A stretch of DNA of 64,000 nucleotides from Dankookia rubra. GTDB lineage: Bacteria; Pseudomonadota; Alphaproteobacteria; Acetobacterales; Acetobacteraceae. Shown here one piece after another: positions 54,651-63,336 of this stretch (within the stretch, counting starts at the first letter, position 1; every line of letters starts with the position of its first letter). Location of the stretch: the NCBI RefSeq assembly GCF_004355005.1, contig NZ_SMSJ01000018.1:1-64000 (forward strand), given 5' to 3'. The notes beneath the pieces are model-generated. The model searched no databases and was not told the DNA's origin. It was given only the letters and a program-made list of their open reading frames with translations. The position numbers and the translations under genes were made by a program.

Positions 54651-56162
54651 TCAGTTGGGTTTCGGGGCCGGTTTTTCCTCGCCGCCAAGCAGCCGCGCGA
54701 GGGCGGAACGCGAGGGCGCGGCCGGGGTCACCCGCGGCAGCGACAACAGCCCGTCGACGGCGGCGGAGCGGACCACCTGGCCGGAATGGACGAAGGCCTC
54801 GTGGTTGGCCTCGATGGCGTCAGGGTCGTAGAGATAGTTGACCATCACACCATAGCTTTCGCGCATGCCGCGGTTGGCGGTATTGCCGAGCCAGTTGATG
54901 CGTTCCAGCCGGGCACCGTTGCCGAGGTGGAAGCGCGCCACCGGGTCGATGCCGCCGGTGCCGCTGTTCGGCCGGGTCAGGTAGGTCGCGGCCAACCGCA
55001 GTAGCGGCGCGCGCAGCGCCTCCCGGCGCGGCTCGTCCTCCCACCAGGCGCCGGCCGTTACCGCCTTGAAGCCCTCGACCGGATCAGTCCCGCCAAAGGC
55101 CGCGGCCTCTTCCGGCCGGAACAGACCGCCCTCCGGCGGGCTGGCCAATTGCCGCTCGAGCCAGCGCCGGAAGCCCGGCACAGGCGAGAGGGTGGCGAAA
55201 CGGGTGAGCTGGGGGAGCTCGGCCTTCAGCTCCTCCACCACCTGCTTGATGAGGAAATTGCCGAAGGAGATGCCACGCAGCCCCTCCTGGCAGTTGGAGA
55301 TGGAATAGAAGATCGCGGTATCGGCCTCCCGCGCGCTGGCCGGTGCCTGGTCGCGCTGCAGCAGCGGCTGCACGGCCTCCGCCATGCCGCGGACCAGCGC
55401 GACCTCGACGAAGATCAGCGGCTCCCCCGGCAGGGCCGGGTGGAAGAAGGCGAAGCAGCGGCGGTCGGCCTCCAGCCGGCGGCGGAGGTCCTCCCAGCCC
55501 TGGATCTCGTGCACCGCCTCGTAGCGGATCAGCTTCTCCAGCACCGCGGCCGGGGTCTGCCAGTCGATCCGGCGCAGCTCGAGGAAGCCGCGGTTGAACC
55601 AGGACGCGAACAGATGCCGCAGATCGGCATCGAGCAGCTTCAGCACTGGATCCTGCCGGGCCGGGCCGCCCAGCTCCTCCCGCATCCGGACCAGCGCCGC
55701 GGTGCCGCCGGGAGCCATGTTCATTCGCCGGAGAAGCTCCTGGCGCGGCGGCTCGGCGGCATCGGCCAGCCGGGCGGCGGACTCGGCGCTCGGCGTTGCC
55801 AGCCAAGCCTCGGCCGCCCTCCGCAGCTTCCCGCCGTCCGGGGTAAAGCCCTCGGCGAGGAAGCGGAAGAAGGCGAGCCGGTCCTCGGGCCCGAGCGCCG
55901 CGAGGCTCTCCTGCAGTTCCCGCGCTACGGCGGCGCCCGAGGCCTCGCCACGTTCGGAGAGCATCGCCTTGGTCAGCCGGCGGGCGCGCTCCAGCGGCGG
56001 CAGGCCGGGGCCCGGGACATCGGCATAGGCGCGGCCGCGATCGGCGATGTTGGACCAGAGCCGTTCCAGCCAGCCCCGGGTTTCGGAAACCCCCGTGGGG
56101 CCCGCAGTGGGGGCCGGCGTGGCGTCCGGGTCCGGCGTGACCTGCGTCGCGGCATCCTGCAT
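54651..56162 (-). CDS. Malonyl-CoA decarboxylase
   Basis: 503 residues from the ATG with GGGGAG 5 bases upstream (MQDAATQ). The in-frame ATG at 56183 is worse. It converts malonyl-CoA to acetyl-CoA and CO2. The helical N-domain (about 30-150) is followed by the GNAT-like catalytic domain: LRRIDWQTPAAVLEKLIRYE, EPLIFVEVALVRGMAEAV, TAIFYSISNCQEGLRGISFG, NFLIKQVVEEL, TRFATLSPVPGFRRWL and the HLGNGARLERINWLGNTA...SYGVMVNYLYD end with the conserved His. It is the first gene of the cluster, divergent from GntR. Confidence 0.95.
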   Translation of the reverse strand: MQDAATQVTPDPDATPAPTAGPTGVSETRGWLERLWSNIADRGRAYADVPGPGLPPLERARRLTKAMLSERGEASGAAVARELQESLAALGPEDRLAFFRFLAEGFTPDGGKLRRAAEAWLATPSAESAARLADAAEPPRQELLRRMNMAPGGTAALVRMREELGGPARQDPVLKLLDADLRHLFASWFNRGFLELRRIDWQTPAAVLEKLIRYEAVHEIQGWEDLRRRLEADRRCFAFFHPALPGEPLIFVEVALVRGMAEAVQPLLQRDQAPASAREADTAIFYSISNCQEGLRGISFGNFLIKQVVEELKAELPQLTRFATLSPVPGFRRWLERQLASPPEGGLFRPEEAAAFGGTDPVEGFKAVTAGAWWEDEPRREALRAPLLRLAATYLTRPNSGTGGIDPVARFHLGNGARLERINWLGNTANRGMRESYGVMVNYLYDPDAIEANHEAFVHSGQVVRSAAVDGLLSLPRVTPAAPSRSALARLLGGEEKPAPKPN

Positions 56163-56341
56163 GCGCTCTCCCCGGGGCGGCATTGCCCCTCAGTATTCAC
56201 AGACTATGTTTCACAAGATTTTCGTATGCTCAACCCGCAGATTTCTCCTATTCGGTATATTCATCGAGGCTCGACCACCGCCCCGGCCGCGGGCATCATC
56301 ACCCCGGCGGCCGATCGGGACGGCAGCGGGAGGCAAGCTTC
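56163..56341. promoter_or_regulatory. Divergent promoter region of the malonate cluster
   Basis: About 180 bases between malonyl-CoA decarboxylase and GntR. A much more AT-rich core (CAGACTATGTTTCACAAGAT to TTCTCCTATTCGGTATATTC at about 56202-56268) stands out. It surely holds the promoters and the GntR binding site. I could not pick a clean palindrome, so the operator position is not assigned. Confidence 0.6.
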
Positions 56342-57037
56342 ATGTCGCGTGGGCGTAACGCCGAAGACGCCAACATCGTCCCCCTCGCCGCCGCCGCCAC
56401 GACGCTGGCCGAGACGATCCGTGTCGCCCTGGGCGAGGACATCATCACCGGCCGCCTCGCCCCCGGCACCGAGATCGAGGAGCAGCAGGCGGCGGAGCGC
56501 TTCGGCGCCTCCCGCACCCCGGTCCGCGAGGCGCTGCGCGAACTGGCCGCCGCTGGCCTGGTGACGATCGAGCCGCGCCGCGGCGTCCGGGTCGCCGCCC
56601 TCACCCTGGAACGCCTGGGCGAGATGTTCGAGGTCATGGCGGAGACCGAGGCGATGTGCGCCCGGCTCGCAACCCACCGGATGACTGCGCCGGAGCGCTT
56701 CGCGCTGCAGGCGCTGCACGAGCGGTCCGCCACCGCGGTCGGCGCCGGCGATGTCGGCGGCTACGACGCGCTGAACCGGGAATTCCACTCTGCGATCTAT
56801 CGCTGCACCCACAATGCCTTCCTGGCCGAGCACGCCCAGGCGCTGCGGCTGCGGCTGGCGCCCTTCCGCCGCGCGCAATTCCTCGGCGAGGACCGGCTGC
56901 GCCGCAGCTTCGCCGAGCACGAGGCGGTGCTGTACCAAGTGCTGCGCGGCGACGGCGAGGAGGCCGGGCGGCAGATGCGGGCGCACATGCTGACCGCCGG
57001 GGCGAGCCTGGCCAGCACGATGCGGGCGCCTGGCTGA
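56342..57037 (+). CDS. GntR family (FadR/FCD) transcriptional regulator
   Basis: 231 residues from ATG 56342, with GGGAGG 8 bases upstream. The winged helix-turn-helix is GRLAPGTEIEEQQAAERFGASRTPVREALRELAAAGLVTIEPRRGVRV (about 35-80). The C-terminal FCD ligand domain follows, with the metal-binding His/Asp pattern (DALNREFHSAIYRCTHNAFL, FAEHEAVLYQVLRGD). Similar GntR proteins such as MatR control mat genes in rhizobia. Divergent position suggests it regulates the malonate operon. The ALDH downstream may be in the same regulon. Confidence 0.93.
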   Translation: MSRGRNAEDANIVPLAAAATTLAETIRVALGEDIITGRLAPGTEIEEQQAAERFGASRTPVREALRELAAAGLVTIEPRRGVRVAALTLERLGEMFEVMAETEAMCARLATHRMTAPERFALQALHERSATAVGAGDVGGYDALNREFHSAIYRCTHNAFLAEHAQALRLRLAPFRRAQFLGEDRLRRSFAEHEAVLYQVLRGDGEEAGRQMRAHMLTAGASLASTMRAPG

Positions 57038-57216
57038 CGCGGGCCGCCGGCGGGCGGCACCGCCCGGCGCGGTGCATCCGCCGTGCATGCCGGCGGCCCT
57101 GGGGCGGCATGCCGAACCACGGCCGCGACCCGCCGCCCGAGGCTTGCCGCCCCGGCGCGCCGCGATCATCTTGCGGCCAGCCATACCGCCAGATTCCGTT
57201 TCGGGAGGAACCCCCA

Positions 57217-58728
57217 ATGCTCGACCGGCCGCACCCCACCCCCGCCGATCCCTGCCTCGACCCCTTCGCGCTGGCCAAGGCGTTGTCGGGCTTCCACTTC
57301 GTCGGCGGCGGCTATGTCCCGGGCCGCAACGGCCGCAGCTTCGCCGTGGTGAACCCGGCGACCGGCATCGAGGTTGCCCGTGCCGCCGAGGGCGATGCCG
57401 ACGACGTCGACGTGGCGGTGCAGGCCGCTGCCCGCGCGCAGAAAGAATGGGCCAAGGTCCCCGCCCGCAAGCGCGGCGCCATGGTGCATGCCTGCGCCGC
57501 CCTGCTGAAGGAGCACCAGGAGGAGCTGGCGCGCCTCATCGCGCTCGAGACCGGCAAGGCGCTGCGCACCGAGAGCCGCGTCGAGGCCGGCGTCGTCGCC
57601 GACGTCTTCGAGTTCTTCGGCGGCCTCGGGAGCGAGCTGAAGGGCGAGAGCGTGCCCTTCGCGCCCAACGTGCTGAGCGTGACGGTGCGGGAGCCGCTCG
57701 GCGTCGTCGGCGCCATCATTCCCTGGAACGTGCCGATGCTGCTGATGGCGCTGAAGGTCGCGCCGGCGCTGGTGGCAGGCAACACGGTGGTGGTGAAGTC
57801 GGCCGAGGAGGCGCCGCTCGCGGTGTTGCGCATCTGCGAGCTGATGAACCGCATCCTGCCGCCCGGCTGCTTCAACATGCTGTCCGGCTTCGGCCCGGAA
57901 TGCGGCGCACCGCTGGTGGCCCACCCCAAGGTCCGCAAGGTGACCTTCACCGGCAGTGTCGAGACCGGCAAGATCGTGGCGCGCGCCGCGGCGGAGAAGC
58001 TGATCCCCGTCACGCTCGAGCTCGGCGGCAAGTCGCCGATGATCGTCTTCGCCGATTGCGACTTCGAGAAGACCGTCTCCGGCGCGCTGACCTCGATGCG
58101 CTTCACCCGCCAGGGCCAGAGCTGCACCGCCGCCTCGCGCATCTACGTGGAACGGCCAATCTTCGACCGCTTCGTCGCCGCCATGAAGGATGCCGTGAAC
58201 CGGATGGTCATGGGCGACCCGCTGGACGAGAAGACCGATATCGGCACCATCGTCTCGGAAGGCCAGCTCGAGAAGGTGCGCGGCTTCATCGAGGAGGGCA
58301 CCGGGACCGCCGGCGCCACCGCGCATGTCTGCTCCGCCATGCCGACCGACCCGGCGCTGAAGAAGGGCCTGTTCATCCAGCCCGTCATCTTCACCGGCCT
58401 CGGCGCCGACAGCCGGCTGGTGCGGGAGGAGATCTTCGGCCCGGTCACCGTCATCGCCCCCTTCGACGAGCCGGAAGCCGTGCTGGCCGAGGCCAACGAC
58501 AGCGAATACGGCCTGGCCGCCAGCCTCTGGACCAACAACCTGAAGGTTGGGCTCGACCTGGCGCACCGACTGGAGGCGGGCCTGGTGCAGATCAACCAGA
58601 ACCTCGTGGTGCAGGCCAACCTGTCCTATGGCGGCGTGAAGTCGAGCGGTCTCGGCAAGGAGGCCAGCCTCGAGGCGATGCTGGAGCACTTCACCCACAA
58701 GAAGACGATCATGGTGAACATGGGCTGA
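57217..58728 (+). CDS. NAD(P)-dependent aldehyde dehydrogenase
   Basis: 503 residues with a strong GGGAGGAA 8 bases before the ATG. Motifs: IIPWNVPMLLMALKVAPAL, VTFTGSVETGKIVA, LELGGKSPMIVFAD (general base Glu) and RQGQSCTAASRIYVERPIFD (catalytic Cys). The C-terminal YGGVKSSGLGKEASLEAML is typical. Substrate unknown. Its place behind the malonate regulator suggests an acid-semialdehyde such as malonate semialdehyde, but this is not shown by sequence. A 179-base gap follows gntR. Confidence 0.93.
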   Translation: MLDRPHPTPADPCLDPFALAKALSGFHFVGGGYVPGRNGRSFAVVNPATGIEVARAAEGDADDVDVAVQAAARAQKEWAKVPARKRGAMVHACAALLKEHQEELARLIALETGKALRTESRVEAGVVADVFEFFGGLGSELKGESVPFAPNVLSVTVREPLGVVGAIIPWNVPMLLMALKVAPALVAGNTVVVKSAEEAPLAVLRICELMNRILPPGCFNMLSGFGPECGAPLVAHPKVRKVTFTGSVETGKIVARAAAEKLIPVTLELGGKSPMIVFADCDFEKTVSGALTSMRFTRQGQSCTAASRIYVERPIFDRFVAAMKDAVNRMVMGDPLDEKTDIGTIVSEGQLEKVRGFIEEGTGTAGATAHVCSAMPTDPALKKGLFIQPVIFTGLGADSRLVREEIFGPVTVIAPFDEPEAVLAEANDSEYGLAASLWTNNLKVGLDLAHRLEAGLVQINQNLVVQANLSYGGVKSSGLGKEASLEAMLEHFTHKKTIMVNMG

Positions 58729-58733
58729 CGCTC

Positions 58734-59054
58734 ATGGCCCGGGTCGCGCGGCGGCGTGACGCGCCCCGGCTGCGGCCGGGCGTGCTCGCCGCGGCCATGT
58801 GCCTGCTCGCTGGTGCCGCCTCGGCGCAGACCGAGGGCGCGCCCGGCAGCGGCGGCTGCGCCGCCTATGAATCGGAGTTCCCGGCCCTGGCCGGGCTGAC
58901 CGAGGCGGCGGCGGTCGCCGCGATCGAGCGGATGCCCGGCATCCGCACACTGCGGGTCGCGGGGCCGGGCGCGCCGATGACCCGCGACTACCGCCCCGAG
59001 CGGGCGACGCTGCTGCTGCGCGACGGCCGGGTCGACCGGGTGCTCTGCGGCTGA
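58734..59054 (+). CDS. Secreted I78-type peptidase inhibitor-like protein
   Basis: 106 residues with a signal peptide (RPGVLAAAMCLLAGAASA-Q). The end MTRDYRPERATLLLRDGRVDRVLCG matches the I78 family pattern (DYRP.R....D..G....V.CG), and an earlier Cys (GGCAAYESEF) could form the disulfide. I78 proteins inhibit serine proteases in the periplasm or outside. It starts 5 bases after the aldehyde dehydrogenase stop, so it is at least co-transcribed, although a functional link is not obvious. Confidence 0.75.
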   Translation: MARVARRRDAPRLRPGVLAAAMCLLAGAASAQTEGAPGSGGCAAYESEFPALAGLTEAAAVAAIERMPGIRTLRVAGPGAPMTRDYRPERATLLLRDGRVDRVLCG

Positions 59055-59163
59055 CCAACCGGGCGCGGGCCGGCGCATGCAGCAAGTGATGCGGCGCGTC
59101 TGTGCGTTGCCGCACGGCGCGCCCGGCCCGACCCGATCCATCGCAACCGTTCCGAATACCGGG

Positions 59164-59358
59164 ATGGAGATGCCACCGATAAAGCCGCAACCCGTTCCCT
59201 GCCCGCCGGTACCCGCGCCAGCAGCGGATCGCGCTCCGGGGCGGCGTCTCGCGGTCCTGATTGCCCTGCCCGTCGTGCTTCTGCTCTGCGGCCTCGAAGT
59301 GGTTGCCACGCCGGTGCACGTCGCGGCGATGGATCTAGCGCTCCGGCTCGGCGAATGA
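59164..59358 (+). CDS. Small single-helix membrane protein, hypothetical
   Basis: 64 residues from the ATG at 59164 (MEMPPIKPQPVPCPPVPAPA), after a Pro-rich soluble part. One hydrophobic helix follows (RLAVLIALPVVLLLCGLEVV), then ATPVHVAAMDLALRLGE. A longer frame (93 residues from 59077) is open. No family recognised. The coding status is uncertain. Confidence 0.4.
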   Translation: MEMPPIKPQPVPCPPVPAPAADRAPGRRLAVLIALPVVLLLCGLEVVATPVHVAAMDLALRLGE

Positions 59359-59483
59359 CCGTGGGCAGCAGGGTGGAAACTAGCGACGGGCGGGATATCC
59401 TGCATCCGCTCGTCAGATGGTGCCGTACAGCACGGTGAGGCACGCCGGATCCGGCGATCCTGCCCGCGCAAGGAGGCCCCCGG

Positions 59484-59645
59484 ATGACCCAGCATTCCCA
59501 TCGCCGCAAGCCCGCCGAGCCGGCGCTGCTCGCGGCCGGCGCCATCGGCTTCTGGCTCTTCGTCGTCGGCGCCTGTGTCGCGGTACTGCCGGACCACGTC
59601 GCCTCGCTGGACCAGCCGGAGCGGATGGCCCGGGTGGCGGATTGA
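59484..59645 (+). CDS. 53-residue membrane protein, hypothetical
   Basis: MTQHSHRRKPAEPALLAAGA is followed by a hydrophobic helix (IGFWLFVVGACVAVLP) and DHVASLDQPERMARVAD. A textbook AAGGAGG lies 7 bases before the ATG, which supports translation. A basic N-terminus with a single helix suggests an Nin-Cout orientation. No family is recognised. It converges on the alcohol dehydrogenase. Confidence 0.55.
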   Translation: MTQHSHRRKPAEPALLAAGAIGFWLFVVGACVAVLPDHVASLDQPERMARVAD

Positions 59646-59688
59646 CCCCCACCCGGGCCGCCCGTGAAGAACGGCGCCCGCAGGCTGC

Positions 59689-60738
59689 TCAGATCAGGAA
59701 GACGCCCTTGCCGGTATTCTGCTGGTCGAACAGCTTGTAGGCCTCCTCCGCCTGGTCGAGCTTCCAGGTTTCGGTGAAGAGGTCGTCCACCTTGATCCCG
59801 CGGTCAACGATGAACTGCGCGCATTTCTCCTGCCCCACGCTGGAGAAGGTCCAGGAGGCAACGACGGTCGCCTGCCGCCGCAGCATGTCGGGCGAGACGT
59901 CGATCGTCACCTCGCCGCCCTCGCCCACGAAGCAGCAGGTGCCCCAGACCTTCAGCGACCGGATCGCCTGGACTCGTGCCTGTGGCGAGGAGGAGGTGTC
60001 GAGCGTCAGCTCCGCGCCGAGGCCATGGGTCAGCTCGCGGATCGCCTCGACCGGGTCGGCATTGGACGGGTTGATGGTCTCGGCCGCGCCAAACTCCTTC
60101 GCGCGCTGCAGCCGCTGCGGCGAGATATCGAGCGCAATGACCCGCGCGCCCATTGCCGTTGCGAGCTGCGTGGCCGAAAGCCCGACCGGCCCCTGGCCAA
60201 AGATGGCGATGGTGTCGTTGCCGGAGATGTTCATCCGCCGCAGCGCCCCCCAGGCGGTGCCGGTGCCGCAGGAGATCGCAGCGCCCGCCTGGAAGGTCAG
60301 CGCCTCGTGCAGCGGGACCAGGGTATTGGCGGGGACGCACATGTACTGCGCGTGGCCGCCATGCGCGTTGTTGCCGTAGACCTTGACCGAGGTCTTCTGG
60401 CAGAGCTGCTGCCAGCCGGTGCGGCAATGGCCGCAGGTGGTGCAGCCCTGGTAGTGATGCACCATGACCCGGGCGCCTTCGCGGGCTAGGCGCGGGTCGA
60501 CGCCGGGGCCGATGGCTGCGACCACGCCGCAGGGCTCGTGGCCGGCGATGGTCGGGCCTTCCGGCGTCGCCAGGCCGTTGTTCTGCCGCACGCCGCGCGG
60601 CCGGCGATACTGCTTCAGGTCGCTGCCGCACATGCCGGAGGCCTTCATCTCCAGCACCACCTCGCCGAAGCCCGGCGTGGGGTCGGGGAAGGAGAGGATC
60701 TCCAGCTCACGGTCACCGGTGAAACAGACTCCGCGCAT
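59689..60738 (-). CDS. Zinc-dependent alcohol dehydrogenase
   Basis: 349 residues of the MDR family. Catalytic Zn ligands: Cys in KASGMCGSDLKQYRRP and the His-Glu in IAGHEPCGVVAAIG. The structural Zn loop is reduced: GCTTCGHCRTGWQQLCQK has the Cys set. The NAD(P) Rossmann fold is IAIFGQGPVGLSATQLATAM, with GARVIALDISPQRLQRAKEF. Cytosolic. Substrate unknown. It converges on the 53-residue gene and is divergent from the penicillin acylase gene. Confidence 0.93.
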   Translation of the reverse strand: MRGVCFTGDRELEILSFPDPTPGFGEVVLEMKASGMCGSDLKQYRRPRGVRQNNGLATPEGPTIAGHEPCGVVAAIGPGVDPRLAREGARVMVHHYQGCTTCGHCRTGWQQLCQKTSVKVYGNNAHGGHAQYMCVPANTLVPLHEALTFQAGAAISCGTGTAWGALRRMNISGNDTIAIFGQGPVGLSATQLATAMGARVIALDISPQRLQRAKEFGAAETINPSNADPVEAIRELTHGLGAELTLDTSSSPQARVQAIRSLKVWGTCCFVGEGGEVTIDVSPDMLRRQATVVASWTFSSVGQEKCAQFIVDRGIKVDDLFTETWKLDQAEEAYKLFDQQNTGKGVFLI

Positions 60739-60892
60739 TGGCTTCCTCCATGGCTTCGGTTCTTGCCGGGAATGCTAGGGCGACCCGGCGCGGGACGAAA
60801 CCCGTCTTCACGACGCGCGCGGCGAAAGCCATGGCGCATGGACGCCGGCGGTGCCGTTGCGCTAGGTCGGAGGCCATGATCCATCCGATCGC

Positions 60893-63253
60893 GTGCTCGG
60901 CGGCGTGACCCATGCCCCGCGCGGCTGGCGCTGGCTGCGCCGCCTGCTGCTCGGCGCCCTGGTGCTGGTGCTGCTGGCCGCGGGTGGGATCGCCGGCGCG
61001 GTCTGGTGGACCGTCCCGGCACGCGACGCCACGTTGCGGTTGCCCGGCCTCGCCGCCCGCGTCACCGTCACGCTCGATGCGCACGGCATCCCCCGCATCG
61101 CCGCCGGCACCGAGGCGGATGCCGCCATGGCGCTCGGCTGGCTGCATGCGCGCGACCGGATCTTTGCGATGGACCTGATGCGGCGCGGCGCCGCCGGGCG
61201 GCTCTCGGAACTCGCCGGACCGGCGACGCTCAGGGCCGACCGCTTCGCCCGCGCGCTGGGCCTTGCCCGCCGCGCGGCCGCCGACCTCGAGGCCCTGCCG
61301 GCCGATACCCGGGCCTTGCTGGAGGCCTATGCCGCCGGGGTGAATGCCTGGATCGCCGAGCGGGGCCGTTTCGCCGCGCCCGAATTCCTGGGTCTCGGCG
61401 CGCCGGAGCCCTGGCGCCCCGAGCACAGCCTCTACTGGGCCAAGATCATGGGCATCTGGCTATCGGGCAATTGGCGGGCGGAGCTCGACCGCGCCCGGCT
61501 GGCGGCGATCCTGCCGGAGGCGCGGCAGCGTGAGCTCTGGCCGGAGGACACGACCGCGGGCCGGCCCGATCTCGCGGGGCTCGATCCCGGCCATCTCGGC
61601 CGCCTCGCCGCCGCCCTGCCGCGTTTCCCGGAACCCGGCACCCTGCCCGGCTCCGCCAGCAATGCCTGGACGGTCGGCGCGGGGCGCTCAACCTCCGGCG
61701 CGCCGCTGCTGGCCTCCGACCCGCATCTCGGCTTCCAGGCGCCGGTCCTCTGGTACCTCGCGCGGATCGACCTCGGCGGCGGCCGGATGCTGGCCGGGGC
61801 TACCAGCCCCGGCGTGCCCTTCCTGGTGATCGGCCGCAATGCCGACCTCGCCTGGGGCGTCACCACGACCCAGTCGGATACCCAGGACGTCTTTATCGAG
61901 CGCCTGGCCGGCGCCGACGCCTACGAGACGCCGGACGGCCCGAAGCCATTCGCGGTGCGGGAGGAAGTGATCCGCGTACGCGGCGCCGCCCCGGTGGTGC
62001 TCCGCGTGCGGGAGACGCGGCACGGTCCGGTGATCTCCGACCTCGACGAGGCGCCGCCCGCCGACCGCGTGCTGGCCGTCGCCATGGCCAACCTGGCGCC
62101 GGCCGACAGCGCCGCGGCCGGGCTGCTGGCGCTGAACCGCGCCGGGTCGCTGGCCGAGGCGCGCAGCGCCGCGGCGCTGATCAGCAGCCCGCCGCAGAAC
62201 CTGATGGTCGCCGACCGGGCCGGGCGGATCGGGATGTTCCTGACCGGCCGCACCCCGGCCCGCCGCGCCGGCGACGGCAGCCTGCCGGCCCCGGGCTGGG
62301 ACGGCAGCCATGACTGGACGGGCTGGGTGCCCTACGACGCCATGCCGCATCTCGAGGATCCCGCCGGCGGCGCCATCGCCAATGCCAACAACCGCCCCGC
62401 CCCGCCGGACGGCCCGGTCTATCTCGGCCGCGACTGGCCGGATGACGGGCGCTTCCGCCGCATCGGGGAAATGCTCGGGGACCGGCCGCGGCACGACGCG
62501 GCAGGCTTCGCCGCGATGCAGGTCGATACCGTCTCGATCTTCGCCCGCGACCTGCTGGGGCCGCGGGCGCTGCTGCGCCGGCTGCCGCGGCCGGCGGGAG
62601 CGGCCGGCACGGCGCTCGACCTGCTGCTGGCCTGGGACGGCAACGTCCGGGCCGACCGGCCGGAGGGGCTGGTCTTCAATGCCTGGATCGAGCGGCTCGG
62701 TGACCTTGCCCTGGCAGCGGGCGGGGTGCCGGAGGGCGCCTGGACGCCGCGCGCCGCCTTCCTCCGCCTGCTGCTTTCGCCCGACGGCGCCGGGGCCGCC
62801 TGGTGCGCCGGCGACTGCGCCGTGCTGGCCGGCAGGGCGCTGGAGGAGGCGGTGGCGGCTCTGGCCGCGACCCAGGGGTCCGATCCCGCCGCCTGGCGCT
62901 GGGGCGCCCTGCATGTCGCGCGCTTCGAGCACCCGCTGCTGCGCGCCTTGCCCGGGCTCGGCTGGCTGACCGGCCTTGCCGCGCCGACCGGGGGCGACGA
63001 ATGGACCGTCTCCCGCGGCGGCATCCGCGGCTATGGGCCAGACCCCTTCACCCATGTCCATGGCGCCGGGCTGCGGCTGGTGGCGGACCTGGCGGACCCC
63101 GATGCAACACTGGCGATCATCGCCACCGGGCAGTCCGGCAACCCCGCCTCCCGCCATTGGGGCGACCTGCTGGCAGCCTGGCGGGATGGCCGGATGCAGG
63201 CGCTCAGCAAGGCGCCCGAGGCGCTGGAGGGCCGCATTACGCTCACTCCTTGA
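60893..63253 (+). CDS. Penicillin acylase family protein
   Basis: 786 residues from a GTG at 60893. A GTG at 60905 (VTHAPRGWRWLRRL) is an equal candidate. A basic-hydrophobic N-terminus (RLLLGALVLVLLAAGGIAGA) acts as signal or anchor. The precursor has an alpha-chain (HGIPRIAAGTEADAAMALGW, LHARDRIFAMDLMRRGAAGR). A cleavage site precedes the beta-chain nucleophile Ser, in LPGSASNAWTVGAGRSTSGA. The beta-chain follows (FLVIGRNADLAWGVTTTQSD). Ntn-hydrolase of periplasmic type that cleaves amides such as beta-lactam side chains or acyl-homoserine lactones. Confidence 0.9.
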   Translation: MLGGVTHAPRGWRWLRRLLLGALVLVLLAAGGIAGAVWWTVPARDATLRLPGLAARVTVTLDAHGIPRIAAGTEADAAMALGWLHARDRIFAMDLMRRGAAGRLSELAGPATLRADRFARALGLARRAAADLEALPADTRALLEAYAAGVNAWIAERGRFAAPEFLGLGAPEPWRPEHSLYWAKIMGIWLSGNWRAELDRARLAAILPEARQRELWPEDTTAGRPDLAGLDPGHLGRLAAALPRFPEPGTLPGSASNAWTVGAGRSTSGAPLLASDPHLGFQAPVLWYLARIDLGGGRMLAGATSPGVPFLVIGRNADLAWGVTTTQSDTQDVFIERLAGADAYETPDGPKPFAVREEVIRVRGAAPVVLRVRETRHGPVISDLDEAPPADRVLAVAMANLAPADSAAAGLLALNRAGSLAEARSAAALISSPPQNLMVADRAGRIGMFLTGRTPARRAGDGSLPAPGWDGSHDWTGWVPYDAMPHLEDPAGGAIANANNRPAPPDGPVYLGRDWPDDGRFRRIGEMLGDRPRHDAAGFAAMQVDTVSIFARDLLGPRALLRRLPRPAGAAGTALDLLLAWDGNVRADRPEGLVFNAWIERLGDLALAAGGVPEGAWTPRAAFLRLLLSPDGAGAAWCAGDCAVLAGRALEEAVAALAATQGSDPAAWRWGALHVARFEHPLLRALPGLGWLTGLAAPTGGDEWTVSRGGIRGYGPDPFTHVHGAGLRLVADLADPDATLAIIATGQSGNPASRHWGDLLAAWRDGRMQALSKAPEALEGRITLTP

Positions 63254-63336
63254 TGTAGGGCGAACCCCGTTGCGCCGAAGCGGTTGATTTCAGCGGCTTC
63301 CCCCCCGACACTGTCCCCGTCGAACCTTCCAGGCCG

